A stretch of 64,000 bases of DNA from CBDCGJ01 sp965216645 (GTDB lineage Bacteria; Pseudomonadota; Alphaproteobacteria; GCA-2731375). The notes below the pieces were generated by a model that made no database searches, was not told the origin of the DNA, and was given only the letters and a program-made list of their open reading frames with translations. Location of the stretch: NCBI GenBank assembly GCA_965216645.1, contig CBDCGJ010000007.1, positions 26,550 to 90,549 on the forward strand, read 5' to 3'. This document shows positions 38,177 through 46,951 of the stretch, piece after piece (position 1 is the first letter of the stretch; every line of letters starts with the position of its first letter). The translations under genes were made by a program, and so were the position numbers.

Positions 38177-39874
38177 TCAGTCAGGGATATTTCGCATTCT
38201 ATAGCTGGATAGTTGGCGACGCAAGGGGGCCAAATTGGCCCTTTTCGCTGCCGCATTCTTCTTCTTTACCTGAACGGGTATCGTCGGTTTTTGGTGCGGC
38301 GTTGCTGCCCGGCGGGGGCGAAACAGGCGATTTTGGTAGTCGGACACGTCACCGTCGAATACGTTCACGGTTCCACCAGCCACTAGCCAAAGCCGATCGG
38401 CGACCAATTCCACAAAATGCCGATCGTGGCTGATTAGGATTACACTGCCGCTGAACTGGTTCAGAGCCTGAATCAATGCTTCGCGCGCGTCCACGTCGAG
38501 ATGATTCGTCGGTTCGTCCAAAATCAAGAGTTGCGGCTTGGCTTCGGTAATCAGAGCCAAAACCAGGCGGGATTTCTCTCCACCCGAGAGGTTTTCGGCC
38601 GCCGTCGTGGCACGATCTTGGATCAAGCCATAGCCGCCCAGGTGACTACGCAATTCGGTTTCCGACGCGTCGGGGCGAAGGCGGCGAAGGTGATCGATCG
38701 CGGTATCCTGTGGACGCAGGTCCTCGATTTGATGCTGGGCGAAAAACGCCGCGCTCAGGCGATGATTGCGGTGCAAATGACCGGCCATCGGTTCCAGTCG
38801 GCCGGCCAGCAGTTTGGCGAATGTCGATTTACCATTACCGTTTTGACCCAACAAGGCGATCCGATCATCGTTGCCGATGGTGAAGTTCAGGTCTTTCAGC
38901 ACCGGCTCGCCGGGCCGATATCCGACCTGGACCCCTTCCGCCGAGACTAGGGGCGGTGCCAATTGCTTGCCGTCCGGAATGGCGAAGCTGACCGATGGGT
39001 CGACAAGCGCGGCGGCGATGGGTTCCATTCGGGCCAGCGCCTTCAGACGGCTTTGCGCCTGTCGGGCTTTTGACGCTTTGTAGCGGAACCGGTCGACAAA
39101 TTGCTGGATATGCTTGCGCTGCGCTTCTTGCCGCGCCCGCGCCTTTTCCTGAAGGACAGCGCGCTCACGCCGTTGCCGGTCGAACTGATCGTAGCCACCG
39201 CGATAGAGCGTGAAAGCGGTCGGCTCGATGTGCAGAATATGGTCGACCGCGCGATTCAACAGTTCCCGATCATGGCTGACCAGCAGGACGGTATGCCGAT
39301 AGCTGCGGAGGAAACCTTCGAGCCACATGGCGCCTTCGATATCGAGATAGTTGGTCGGTTCGTCCAGTAGAAGAAGGTCCGGCGCCAGGAAAAGCGCGGC
39401 GGCCAAAGCGACGCGCATCCGCCAGCCGCCGGAATATTCTTCGCAAGGTCTTCGTTGCGCGGCTTCGTCGAAACCGAGCCCGGCCAGGATTGTCGCCGCG
39501 CGGGAAGGCGCGCCATATGCGTCGATGTCGACCAGCCGTTCGTGGATTTCCGCCATCCTTCCGGCCTCGGGATCGGTATCGAGCTCTGCCAATAGATTAT
39601 GGCGTTCGGTGTCGGCGGCTAGGACAGTATCGACGATGCTTTCCGGCCCGCCTGGCGCTTCCTGAGCGACAGCACCGACGCGGAGGTTTCTCGGCATGCT
39701 GATCTCGCCGTCATCGGCCTGGAGTTCGTCCAGGATCAATCGAAGGAGCGTCGACTTGCCGACACCGTTGCGGCCGACCATGCCGACATGATGACCGGCC
39801 GGAATTTGAACCGAGCAGTTCGTGATCAGATCGCGCCCGCCAATGCGGTATGTCAGGTTTCTGATGTCGAGCAT
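38177..39874 (-). CDS. ABC-F family ATPase, C-terminal tail frameshifted
   Basis: About 565 residues from ATG 39874 (MLDIRNLTYRIGG; a GTG at 39892 is an alternative). Two ABC domains: Walker A GRNGVGKST and GQNGNGKST, signatures EYSGGWRMRVALA and LSGGEKSRLVLA, Walker B LLLLDEPTNYLD and LLILDEPTNHLD, and an arm/linker rich in Arg between them. ABC-F proteins act on ribosomes rather than in transport. The annotated stop at 38177 follows a frameshift: the coiled-coil tail continues in other frames (LEALMADPKSYRSGEVDAAE, then EKEWLALMESLEAEKSA) to 38002. So the true gene probably spans 38002-39874. Confidence 0.9.
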   Translation of the reverse strand: MLDIRNLTYRIGGRDLITNCSVQIPAGHHVGMVGRNGVGKSTLLRLILDELQADDGEISMPRNLRVGAVAQEAPGGPESIVDTVLAADTERHNLLAELDTDPEAGRMAEIHERLVDIDAYGAPSRAATILAGLGFDEAAQRRPCEEYSGGWRMRVALAAALFLAPDLLLLDEPTNYLDIEGAMWLEGFLRSYRHTVLLVSHDRELLNRAVDHILHIEPTAFTLYRGGYDQFDRQRRERAVLQEKARARQEAQRKHIQQFVDRFRYKASKARQAQSRLKALARMEPIAAALVDPSVSFAIPDGKQLAPPLVSAEGVQVGYRPGEPVLKDLNFTIGNDDRIALLGQNGNGKSTFAKLLAGRLEPMAGHLHRNHRLSAAFFAQHQIEDLRPQDTAIDHLRRLRPDASETELRSHLGGYGLIQDRATTAAENLSGGEKSRLVLALITEAKPQLLILDEPTNHLDVDAREALIQALNQFSGSVILISHDRHFVELVADRLWLVAGGTVNVFDGDVSDYQNRLFRPRRAATPHQKPTIPVQVKKKNAAAKRANLAPLRRQLSSYRMRNIPD

Positions 39875-39987
39875 GGCCGGCTTGTTTAGCACGGTTGCTC
39901 CGCCGGCGCGAAGTCGATATAAGGCCGCTCAAGCGCCGGCACCGCGGTCCGTCGCAAAGATATTTCAACACAAGGAAGATGACAGAA

Positions 39988-40410
39988 ATGGCCATCGAGC
40001 GCACTTTTTCCATCATTAAGCCGGACGCCACGAAACGTAATTTGACCGGCAAAATCACCGCACGGTTGGAGGGCGCTGGCTTGCGGGTGATCGCGTCGAA
40101 GCGGATTTGGATGACCCGGCAACAGGCCGAAGGATTCTATGCCGTGCATAAAGAGCGGCCGTTTTTCGGTTCCCTCTGCGATTTCATGACCTCCGGTCCG
40201 GTGGTCGTGCAGGTACTCGAAGGCGAGGACGCGATCGCCAAAAATCGGGAAGTCATGGGGGCGACCAATCCGGCCGAGGCCGCCGACGGCACCATTCGAA
40301 AAGACTTTGCCGAGAGTATCGAAGCAAACTCCGTGCACGGCTCCGATGCGCCGGAGACCGCGGCGGTAGAGATCGCCTACTGGTTTGCCGAAACCGAAAT
40401 CGTCGGCTGA
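39988..40410 (+). CDS. ndk: Nucleoside diphosphate kinase
   Basis: 140 residues from ATG 39988, nine bases after AGGAAG; the ATG at 39979 sits too close to that site. The enzyme balances NTP pools through a phospho-histidine. The active-site His is in ANSVHGSDAPETAAVEIAYWF; ERTFSIIKPDATKRN and FYAVHKERPFF are further family motifs. Divergent from the ABC-F gene. Typical length. Confidence 0.97.
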   Translation: MAIERTFSIIKPDATKRNLTGKITARLEGAGLRVIASKRIWMTRQQAEGFYAVHKERPFFGSLCDFMTSGPVVVQVLEGEDAIAKNREVMGATNPAEAADGTIRKDFAESIEANSVHGSDAPETAAVEIAYWFAETEIVG

Positions 40411-40440
40411 TATGTCGTTCTGCGCCGTTCGGCTTAACGA

Positions 40441-41100
40441 TTAGAAGTTTACCGAAACCGGATTGAACATCTCGCTTTCGGCGCCGTTCGTATTGGTAAG
40501 GGACACCCGCTCGCTGGCGACACGGGCGTTGCCGCTGGCAACAAGGCTAAGGGCGAGCGGGTAGAGGCGATGCTCCGCCATCAAAACCCTTTCAGCCAAA
40601 CTATCGGCGTCATCGCCCGGCAGGACCGGCACGGCGGCCTGGGCGATGACGGGCCCTTCATCCATTTCCGCGCGTATGTAATGCACGGTGCATCCTGATA
40701 TTTTCACGCCGGCGTCCAGCACCCGATGGTGCACGTTGGTGCCCTTGAAGGCAGGTAGCAGGGAGGGGTGGATGTTGATCACTCGATCCTTCCAACGTTG
40801 AACGAACTCCTTCGTCAGGATCCGCATGAAGCCGGCTAGGCAGACAACCTCCACGCCGGCGTCGCGGAGAGCCGCGCTGATCGCGTCATCAAAGGTTTCC
40901 CGGTCCTGATAGCTTTGATGCTTGATCACTCGGGTGGCGATGCCAGCCGCTTCGGCCTTTGCCAGACCGGGCGCGTCGGCCACATTGGAAATGACCAGCG
41001 CGATATGCGCCGGATAGTCCTCGGCTTGCGCGGCGTCGATCAAGGCGGACATGTTACTGCCGCGACCGGATATCAAGATACCAACTTTTGCCTTACGCAT
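40441..41100 (-). CDS. purN: Phosphoribosylglycinamide formyltransferase
   Basis: 219 residues. Transfers formyl from 10-formyl-THF to GAR in purine synthesis. Signatures: KVGILISGRGSNMSALIDAA at the N-terminus, CLAGFMRILT, INIHPSLLPAFKG (catalytic Asn-His region) and GCTVHYIRAEMDEGPVIAQ (catalytic Asp). Its ATG overlaps the purM stop by one base (TAATG), so it is translationally coupled to purM. Confidence 0.96.
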   Translation of the reverse strand: MRKAKVGILISGRGSNMSALIDAAQAEDYPAHIALVISNVADAPGLAKAEAAGIATRVIKHQSYQDRETFDDAISAALRDAGVEVVCLAGFMRILTKEFVQRWKDRVINIHPSLLPAFKGTNVHHRVLDAGVKISGCTVHYIRAEMDEGPVIAQAAVPVLPGDDADSLAERVLMAEHRLYPLALSLVASGNARVASERVSLTNTNGAESEMFNPVSVNF

Positions 41101-42122
41101 TAGAACGAGAGCCCTTCGATCTTCACGTTAACCTCGTGCTCGGATATGGCGACAATCTTACCGATTTCCAAGGCGGTTTCGCCCGACGCTTCGAAATTCT
41201 CCCTTACCTCATCCAAATCCGCAGCATCGACCACCGCGACCATGCCGATGCCGCAATTGAAGGTTCGAGCCATTTCTCCCGCCGCAATCCCGCCTAGATC
41301 CGACAACCATTTAAAGACAGGATCGGGGCGCCAACGCGTGGCGTCGACCAAGGCCGCGCAGTTGTCCGGCAACACGCGCGGGATGTTTTCCACAAACCCG
41401 CCGCCGGTAATATGGGCCAGGGCCTTGACTTTGCCGGCGCGGACCGCGGACAGGCAGCTACTGACGTAAATCCTGGTCGGGGTCAATAACGCGTCGGCCA
41501 ACGGCAAGTCGGCTTGAAAGGGAGCCGGGGCCGCGAGATCCAGTCCGAAGTCGTCCACAAGACGACGAACCAGGGAAAAGCCGTTGGAATGCAGCCCGCT
41601 GCTGCGCAGCCCGATCAATTTGTCGCCGGCGGACACTTGCTGGCCGTCGAGAAGTGCGCCGCGTTCGACCGCGCCTAGGGCAAACCCGGCGAGATCATAG
41701 TCGCCCTCCGCATAAAGGCCCGGCATTTCCGCCGTTTCGCCACCGAGCAGGGCGCAGCCGGCTTGCCGGCAACCCTCGGCGATCCCCGCGACAACTTGCC
41801 GGCCGGCTTCGACGTCGAGTTTACCGGTGGCGTAATAGTCGAGAAACAGCAGCGGTTCCGCGCCCTGTACGACCAGATCGTTGACGCACATGGCGACAAG
41901 ATCGATCCCGACCGTGTCGTGCTTGGCTGCGGCGATGGCCAGTTTCAATTTGGTTCCGACACCGTCGTTGGCGGCCAATAGAAGCGGATCCTTATAACCG
42001 GCCGCCGCCAAATCGAAAACGCCGGCAAAGCCGCCCAGTCCGGCATCGCTGCCAGGACGGGCGGTCGACGCCGCAAGCGGCTTAATCGCCTCTACTAAAG
42101 CGGCGCCGGCATCGATATCCAC
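41100..42122 (-). CDS. purM: Phosphoribosylaminoimidazole (AIR) synthetase
   Basis: 340 residues from a GTG at 42122. Converts FGAM to AIR with ATP. Signatures: GLGGFAGVFDLAAAGYKDPLL, NDGVGTKLKLA, DLVAMCVNDLVVQGAEPLLFLDYYATG and HITGGGFVENIPRVLP. The usual N-terminus (YTYKSAGVDIDAG) is partly encoded upstream in the same frame (NSYTYKSAG), yet no ATG, GTG, TTG or CTG occurs between the preceding in-frame stop and 42122. The true start may be non-standard or masked by a one-base error. Forms purM-purN. Confidence 0.93.
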   Translation of the reverse strand: MDIDAGAALVEAIKPLAASTARPGSDAGLGGFAGVFDLAAAGYKDPLLLAANDGVGTKLKLAIAAAKHDTVGIDLVAMCVNDLVVQGAEPLLFLDYYATGKLDVEAGRQVVAGIAEGCRQAGCALLGGETAEMPGLYAEGDYDLAGFALGAVERGALLDGQQVSAGDKLIGLRSSGLHSNGFSLVRRLVDDFGLDLAAPAPFQADLPLADALLTPTRIYVSSCLSAVRAGKVKALAHITGGGFVENIPRVLPDNCAALVDATRWRPDPVFKWLSDLGGIAAGEMARTFNCGIGMVAVVDAADLDEVRENFEASGETALEIGKIVAISEHEVNVKIEGLSF

Positions 42123-42252
42123 GCCCGCGGATTTATACGTGTAGCTGTTGATGGTATCCCGAGCCCCGTGAATGATAGGTTGACCGAATTTGGTCTTCGG
42201 TTTTAATGCGCATTTCGTAGCAAATTTGATCGGCGTTCAAAAGTGGAAAGCC

Positions 42253-43359
42253 ATGATACGAACAATTCTGACTGCCATTTATGCGACCTGTTTCGCGATC
42301 AGTCTGTCGACAGGTCTCGCTGCCCAGCCGGTGGAGCCGGGGGCTTTGTTCGAGGTCCGCGACGTCGCCATCGACGCGACGGCGGATAATCCGGTCAAGG
42401 CACGGCAAACCGGGTTGGCGGAAGGCCGGCGGGCGGCCCTGGATCGGTTGCTCGACCGTCTCGTGCCAAAAGCGGCCAAAAGCGGGTTGCGGCGATTGTC
42501 CGACGCGGAAATCGGCGGTTTGGTGGAAACTTATGCCTTGGATGGCGAAAAGAGTTCGTCGACGCAGTATCTCGCCACCTTCAACGTGTTGTTTTCGGAA
42601 TTGGCCGTGCGTCGTCTGTTGAAGTCCGAGAGGGTGCCGTTTTCCGAAAGCCGGGCGAAACCGGTATTGATCCTGCCGGTTCTTGTCTCCGAAGATACTG
42701 CTATTTTGTTCGACGGTCAGAACGATTGGCTGACAGCCTGGGGCGCGCGCAATGACGACGCGTATGGTTTGGTGCCGATGTTTCTACCGCTCGGCGATTT
42801 GAGGGATATCACGACAATGTCCGCCTCCGCCGCGCTGGCCGCCGACAAACAGGCGATGGGAGCGTTGGCCGAACGATACGGCGTCGACAGGCTGTTTATC
42901 GCCCGCGCCATACCCGGCGAGACGGGTAGCGGCAAGACATTGCGGGCCGTCGGAACCCTGTATGAGGATGACGAGCAGGACAGCGTCGAGGTGACCGTCA
43001 ACGGCAATGCCGACGCATCCAATGCGGCCCTCTACGACCAAGCGGCAGCACTTTTGGCTGAGAGCCTCATCGACAAGTGGAAGGACGCGACGGCTCTGAG
43101 GTTCAACGAGGGCGAGGCGATTAGCGTTGCGGTCACGATTACGAATCCCGGCCAATGGGCGAAAATCCGTCGTGCCTTGGCCGCGGAACCGAGTTTGAGC
43201 CGACTTACCATCTTAAGTTTGACCCAAGACCGAGCGGAGTTGGAGCTGGAGTTTACCGGCGGTGTAGACGGACTGCGGGCGGCCTTGGCGCAGCGGGATC
43301 TCAATTTATTCGTTGATGACAAGGGCGGCTGGCAATTAGCGTTGTCTCCCCCGAATTGA
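42253..43359 (+). CDS. DUF2066 domain protein, exported
   Basis: 368 residues from ATG 42253. A signal peptide covers about 1-23 (IRTILTAIYATCFAISLSTGLAAQ). The N-terminal half, with ARQTGLAEGRRAALDRLLDRL and QYLATFNVLFSELAVRRLLKSE, matches the DUF2066 family; no enzymatic motif is seen. In alphaproteobacteria this gene commonly sits, as here, between divergent purM and a run of CDP-alcohol phosphatidyltransferase, PerM-type transporter and hdaA. Function unknown; periplasmic location is inferred from the leader. Confidence 0.85.
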   Translation: MIRTILTAIYATCFAISLSTGLAAQPVEPGALFEVRDVAIDATADNPVKARQTGLAEGRRAALDRLLDRLVPKAAKSGLRRLSDAEIGGLVETYALDGEKSSSTQYLATFNVLFSELAVRRLLKSERVPFSESRAKPVLILPVLVSEDTAILFDGQNDWLTAWGARNDDAYGLVPMFLPLGDLRDITTMSASAALAADKQAMGALAERYGVDRLFIARAIPGETGSGKTLRAVGTLYEDDEQDSVEVTVNGNADASNAALYDQAAALLAESLIDKWKDATALRFNEGEAISVAVTITNPGQWAKIRRALAAEPSLSRLTILSLTQDRAELELEFTGGVDGLRAALAQRDLNLFVDDKGGWQLALSPPN

Positions 43360-43375
43360 CATCGGACACAGGCCG

Positions 43376-43927
43376 GTGACACAGAATATCCCGAATATCA
43401 TTTCGCTCATGCGGTTGTTGGCCACGCCGATCGTGGTCTGGCTTATTCTGTCCGACGAACTGGCCACCGCCTTCGTCTTGTTTATCGTCGCGGGCATTTC
43501 CGATGCGGTCGACGGTTTTATCGCCAAGCGCTTCAACGCCCAAACGATGATCGGCGCCTATCTGGATCCGATTTCGGACAAGGTCCTACTGGTCGCCATT
43601 TATGTGGCGTTGGGGGCAAGCGATCTGCTGCCGACGTGGCTGGTTATTCTTGTGGTTTCAAGAGACTTGTTGATTATCGGCGGCGCTTTGTTACTCTTCA
43701 CCCTGGATTACCAATTGAAAATCGCGCCGATCTGGAGTTCGAAAATCAATACGGCGGCGCAGATTGCATTAGCGGGTTTGGTCCTCGCCATTGAAGGATA
43801 TAACTGGTCCGAACTCGCAATATTACTTTGGCCATTGATGATCGTCGTGGCGATAACGACGGTCGTTTCCGGCGGCAGCTATTTGATCAACTGGACACAG
43901 CAAGTCGCCGATATCGAAGGGAACTAG
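43376..43927 (+). CDS. CDP-alcohol phosphatidyltransferase family protein
   Basis: 183 residues from a GTG at 43376. Integral membrane protein with the catalytic motif D-G-x2-A-x-R-x8-G-x3-D-x3-D in modified form: SDAVDGFIAKRFNAQTMIG then AYLDPISDK. It starts NIPNIISLMRLLATPIVVW, typical of PgsA-like enzymes. Likely transfers a phosphatidyl group from CDP-diacylglycerol to an alcohol such as glycerol-3-phosphate; another acceptor is possible. 16 bp after the DUF2066 gene and 1 bp before the transporter. Confidence 0.88.
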   Translation: MTQNIPNIISLMRLLATPIVVWLILSDELATAFVLFIVAGISDAVDGFIAKRFNAQTMIGAYLDPISDKVLLVAIYVALGASDLLPTWLVILVVSRDLLIIGGALLLFTLDYQLKIAPIWSSKINTAAQIALAGLVLAIEGYNWSELAILLWPLMIVVAITTVVSGGSYLINWTQQVADIEGN

Positions 43928-43928
43928 C

Positions 43929-45026
43929 ATGTCACCGGCCCGCCAGTGGCTTTATTGGTCGATTGCGCTCGGGGTAGTTCTGCTGGGCATCGCGCTGTTG
44001 AGCGATATTCTGTTCCCCTTTATCGTCGGCTTGGCCATCGCTTACATTCTCGATCCCGTGGTCGATAAACTGGAAGAACGGCGCATCGGCCGCGGTTTCG
44101 CGACCTTGATCGTGCTGACGCTGTTCTTCGCGATATTGACCGTTTGCGTCGTCATGCTGTTGCCGGTTCTGTTCGAGCAGATCATCGGCTTCGCCCAATC
44201 CCTGCCGAATTTATTGGCCAAGGGCTGGGACATGATCATCTCCCAAATCAGTGAAACGGCGGATGATTTCGACCTGGTCGTCGATGTCGAATCCGATGCA
44301 CAGGCGATCATCGACGCGATTACGGAAAAGGCGGGCGGCGTCATTGCCGGTCTGTTGGAAAGCGTATGGTCGAGCGGTTTGGCGTTTTTCAATATTCTCT
44401 CGCTGGTGCTGATTTCTCCGCTCATTGCTTTCTATCTCCTGCGCGATTGGGACCACATGGTTGCCAAGGTGGAAAGTTGGTTGCCTCGCCATCTGGAGCT
44501 GGAGATCAAAAAAGTCCTGGCGGAGATACACAGTGTATTGTCCGGCTTCGTGCGCGGGCAGGGCATGGTTTGTCTGTTATTGGGCACGTTCTACGCCATA
44601 GGGCTCACCCTGGTCGGGTTGGATTTTGGTCTTGTAATCGGATTGATCGCCGGCTTGGTGTCGTTCATTCCGTTCGTTGGCGTGATCGTCGGGTTGACAT
44701 TGTCCATGCTGACCGCGTTCACCCAGTTTTGGCCGGACTTTGTTCAGATCGCCATCGTCGGTTCCATCTTTGTCGCCGGCCAAGTTCTCGAGGGTAATTT
44801 CCTGACGCCGAAATTGCTGGGCAATCGGGTCGGTTTGCATCCGGTATGGGTGATCTTCGGATTGTTCGCCGGCGGTACGCTTTTTGGTTTTGTTGGCGTT
44901 CTGATGTCAATTCCGATCACAGCTGTGATCGGCGTGCTGGTGCGCTATTCGATCCAGAGATATGTCTCGAGCGGTCTGTTTTTGGGGGAAGCGAGCGAAG
45001 TCAGCGATGAAGAGTCGGCCCAATGA
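43929..45026 (+). CDS. AI-2E family transporter (PerM-like permease)
   Basis: 365 residues with about eight membrane helices. The family pattern is clear: N-terminal helices LSDILFPFIVGLAIAYILDPVVD, a central soluble region with the FNILSLVLISPLIAFYLLRDWD motif, and C-terminal ILEGNFLTP-like VLEGNFLTPKLLGNRVGLHPVWVIFG. Members export diverse small molecules or ions; the substrate is not predictable. Its stop overlaps the hdaA start (ATGA), a coupling widely seen in alphaproteobacteria. Confidence 0.92.
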   Translation: MSPARQWLYWSIALGVVLLGIALLSDILFPFIVGLAIAYILDPVVDKLEERRIGRGFATLIVLTLFFAILTVCVVMLLPVLFEQIIGFAQSLPNLLAKGWDMIISQISETADDFDLVVDVESDAQAIIDAITEKAGGVIAGLLESVWSSGLAFFNILSLVLISPLIAFYLLRDWDHMVAKVESWLPRHLELEIKKVLAEIHSVLSGFVRGQGMVCLLLGTFYAIGLTLVGLDFGLVIGLIAGLVSFIPFVGVIVGLTLSMLTAFTQFWPDFVQIAIVGSIFVAGQVLEGNFLTPKLLGNRVGLHPVWVIFGLFAGGTLFGFVGVLMSIPITAVIGVLVRYSIQRYVSSGLFLGEASEVSDEESAQ

Positions 45027-45694
45027 CCGTGCAGATGGCTCTCGACCTGCCGCACCGGGTCGCGCGGGGGCGGTCGGATTTCATGATCGCGGATTGCAAC
45101 CGCGAGGCCGTCGCCTGGCTTGATCGATGGCCGAATTGGCCGGGGAAAACGCTTATCCTTTATGGCCCTGCCGGTTGCGGCAAAAGCCACCTTTGCCACG
45201 TCTTTATGGCCGCCCAGGGCGCGGTGCCGGTGTCGGCGGACGATCTGTCGAGCAGCGATCCGCTCGAACTCGCCGGTCTAGGACCGCTCATTCTAGACGA
45301 CGCGGATAGTATTTCGGACGAGGCCGGACTGTTCCACCTCTTCAACGCGGTGCGGGAACATGGCCGCGGCATGTTGCTGACGGGCAAGGCGCCGCCTAAT
45401 CAATGGCCGATCGAATTGGCCGATCTGGCCTCGCGGCTGAACGGCGCGTCGGCAGTCGCGATCGGGCAAGCCAGCGACGAACTGCTCGGCGGTGTGTTGA
45501 TCAAGTTGTTTCGAGATCGCCAGCTCGCCGTGGCGCCGGATGTGATAGGTTATTTACTGAAGCGTATGGATCGTTCGTTCCAGGCCGCCGGTCACTTAGC
45601 CGACCGTCTGGATCAAGCGGCGCTCCGCCAACATCGCCGTGTCACGATTGCGCTGGCGCGGGACGTGTTGGAATTGCCTTTGGAGGAATGTTGA
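45023..45694 (+). CDS. hdaA: HdaA, DnaA-related regulator of replication initiation
   Basis: 223 residues, DnaA domain III-like AAA+ without the DNA-binding domain. Walker A GPAGCGKSHL at about 48-57, Walker B GPLILDDADSI, sensor/arginine region in LASRLNGA. The N-terminal QMALDLPHR contains the QxxLxLP-type clamp-binding motif, consistent with recruitment to the beta clamp for regulatory inactivation of DnaA. Hda/HdaA is the expected call; a DnaA fragment is excluded by the size and clamp motif. Confidence 0.9.
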   Translation: MTVQMALDLPHRVARGRSDFMIADCNREAVAWLDRWPNWPGKTLILYGPAGCGKSHLCHVFMAAQGAVPVSADDLSSSDPLELAGLGPLILDDADSISDEAGLFHLFNAVREHGRGMLLTGKAPPNQWPIELADLASRLNGASAVAIGQASDELLGGVLIKLFRDRQLAVAPDVIGYLLKRMDRSFQAAGHLADRLDQAALRQHRRVTIALARDVLELPLEEC

Positions 45695-46474
45695 ATGGAT
45701 CTGGGGATCGCAGGCCGGAAAGCTATAGTTTGCGCAGCCAGCAAAGGCTTGGGTAAAGCCAGCGCCTTGGCGCTGGCACAAGAAGGTGTCGACCTTGTGA
45801 TCAACGCGCGTACGGCCGAGACCCTGGCGGCGGCGGCCGAAGAGATCGCGGATGCCACCGGCGTTTCGGTCACGCCGGTTGCTTGCGACATCACCAGCGC
45901 GGAGGGACGGGCCCAAGTGTTGGCCGCCTGTTCGGATCCGGATATCCTGGTTACCAATGCCGGCGGGCCGCCGCGCGGCGATTTCCGAGATTTCACGCCT
46001 GAAGATTGGCAAAAGGCGGTGAACGGTAACATGATCACGCCAATCGAGCTGATCAAGGGCACCGTGGACGGGATGATCGCGCGCGGCTTCGGCCGGATCG
46101 TCAACATTACGTCGGCGGCGGTCAAAAATCCGATTGATGAGCTTTGTCTGTCGAACGGCGCGCGCGCCGGCCTGACCGGTTTTGTTGCCGGCCTGTCGCG
46201 CAAGACGGTGCGCCACAATGTCGTGATCAATAATCTGCTGCCTGGACCTTTCGCCACGGATCGATTGAAAGCGGGCTGGGAATTCGCCGCGAGGGATGAG
46301 GGGATCACGATCGACGAGGCGCGGGCGCGGTCGGAAGCGCGTAATCCGGCCGGTCGGGTCGGCGAGGCAGACGAGTTCGGCGCCATGTGCGCCTTCCTCT
46401 GTAGCGCGCATGTCGGTTATATGACGGGGCAGCAAATCATGATGGATGGCGGCGGTTATCCAGGCACGATGTGA
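45695..46474 (+). CDS. SDR family oxidoreductase
   Basis: 259 residues. Rossmann motif CAASKGLGKASA in place of the usual TGxxxGIG, NAGGPP instead of NNAG, and NITSAAVKNPIDELCLSNGARAGLTG, in which the active-site Tyr position is replaced (LCLSNGAR, where YxxxK would be expected). This fits a known divergent SDR subgroup beginning DLGIAGRKAIVCAASKGLGKA. Substrate unknown. The ATG at 45695 follows directly after the hdaA stop. Confidence 0.85.
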   Translation: MDLGIAGRKAIVCAASKGLGKASALALAQEGVDLVINARTAETLAAAAEEIADATGVSVTPVACDITSAEGRAQVLAACSDPDILVTNAGGPPRGDFRDFTPEDWQKAVNGNMITPIELIKGTVDGMIARGFGRIVNITSAAVKNPIDELCLSNGARAGLTGFVAGLSRKTVRHNVVINNLLPGPFATDRLKAGWEFAARDEGITIDEARARSEARNPAGRVGEADEFGAMCAFLCSAHVGYMTGQQIMMDGGGYPGTM

Positions 46475-46489
46475 TATTGGAGAAATGTC

Positions 46490-46927
46490 ATGCAGCGTAT
46501 CCTTTTGGTTCTTTCCCTGTTCGTCTCTCTGTCGATCTTTTCGGGCGCGGCGCTGGCCAATGTGGTCGGCATTTGGGCCACGAAAGAGGAAAAGTCCCGA
46601 GTGGAAATAAGTGAATGCGGTAAGAAACTCTGCGGCGAAATCATTTGGTTGAAGGAGCCTTTGAACGATAAGAAAGAGCCGAAGACGGACACCAACAATC
46701 CGGACGAGAAACTGCGTAGCCGCAAGATCATCGGCTTGAAATTGTTGTCCGGATTTGTCCCATCGAGCGAAAAGAACAAGTGGGAAGACGGCGAGATTTA
46801 CAATCCGGAAGACGGCAAGACCTACAGCTGCACCATGACGTTGCTGCCCGACGGCCGTCTGGAGGTGCGCGGCTATGTCGGCATCTCGCTGTTCGGGAAG
46901 TCGCAGATCTGGACTAAAGTGGAATAA
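46490..46927 (+). CDS. DUF2147 secreted protein
   Basis: 145 residues. A signal peptide at about 1-23 ends ...SGAALA. VVGIWATKEEKSRVEISECGKKLCGEIIWLKEP, KIIGLKLLSGF and WEDGEIYNPEDGKTYSCTMTL, and a final GYVGISLFGKSQIWTKVE are DUF2147 hallmarks; the family is a periplasmic or secreted beta-barrel of unknown function. 15 bp after the SDR gene. Confidence 0.9.
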   Translation: MQRILLVLSLFVSLSIFSGAALANVVGIWATKEEKSRVEISECGKKLCGEIIWLKEPLNDKKEPKTDTNNPDEKLRSRKIIGLKLLSGFVPSSEKNKWEDGEIYNPEDGKTYSCTMTLLPDGRLEVRGYVGISLFGKSQIWTKVE

Positions 46928-46951
46928 CTGTCGGAGAGCGGGAAGAGGATC

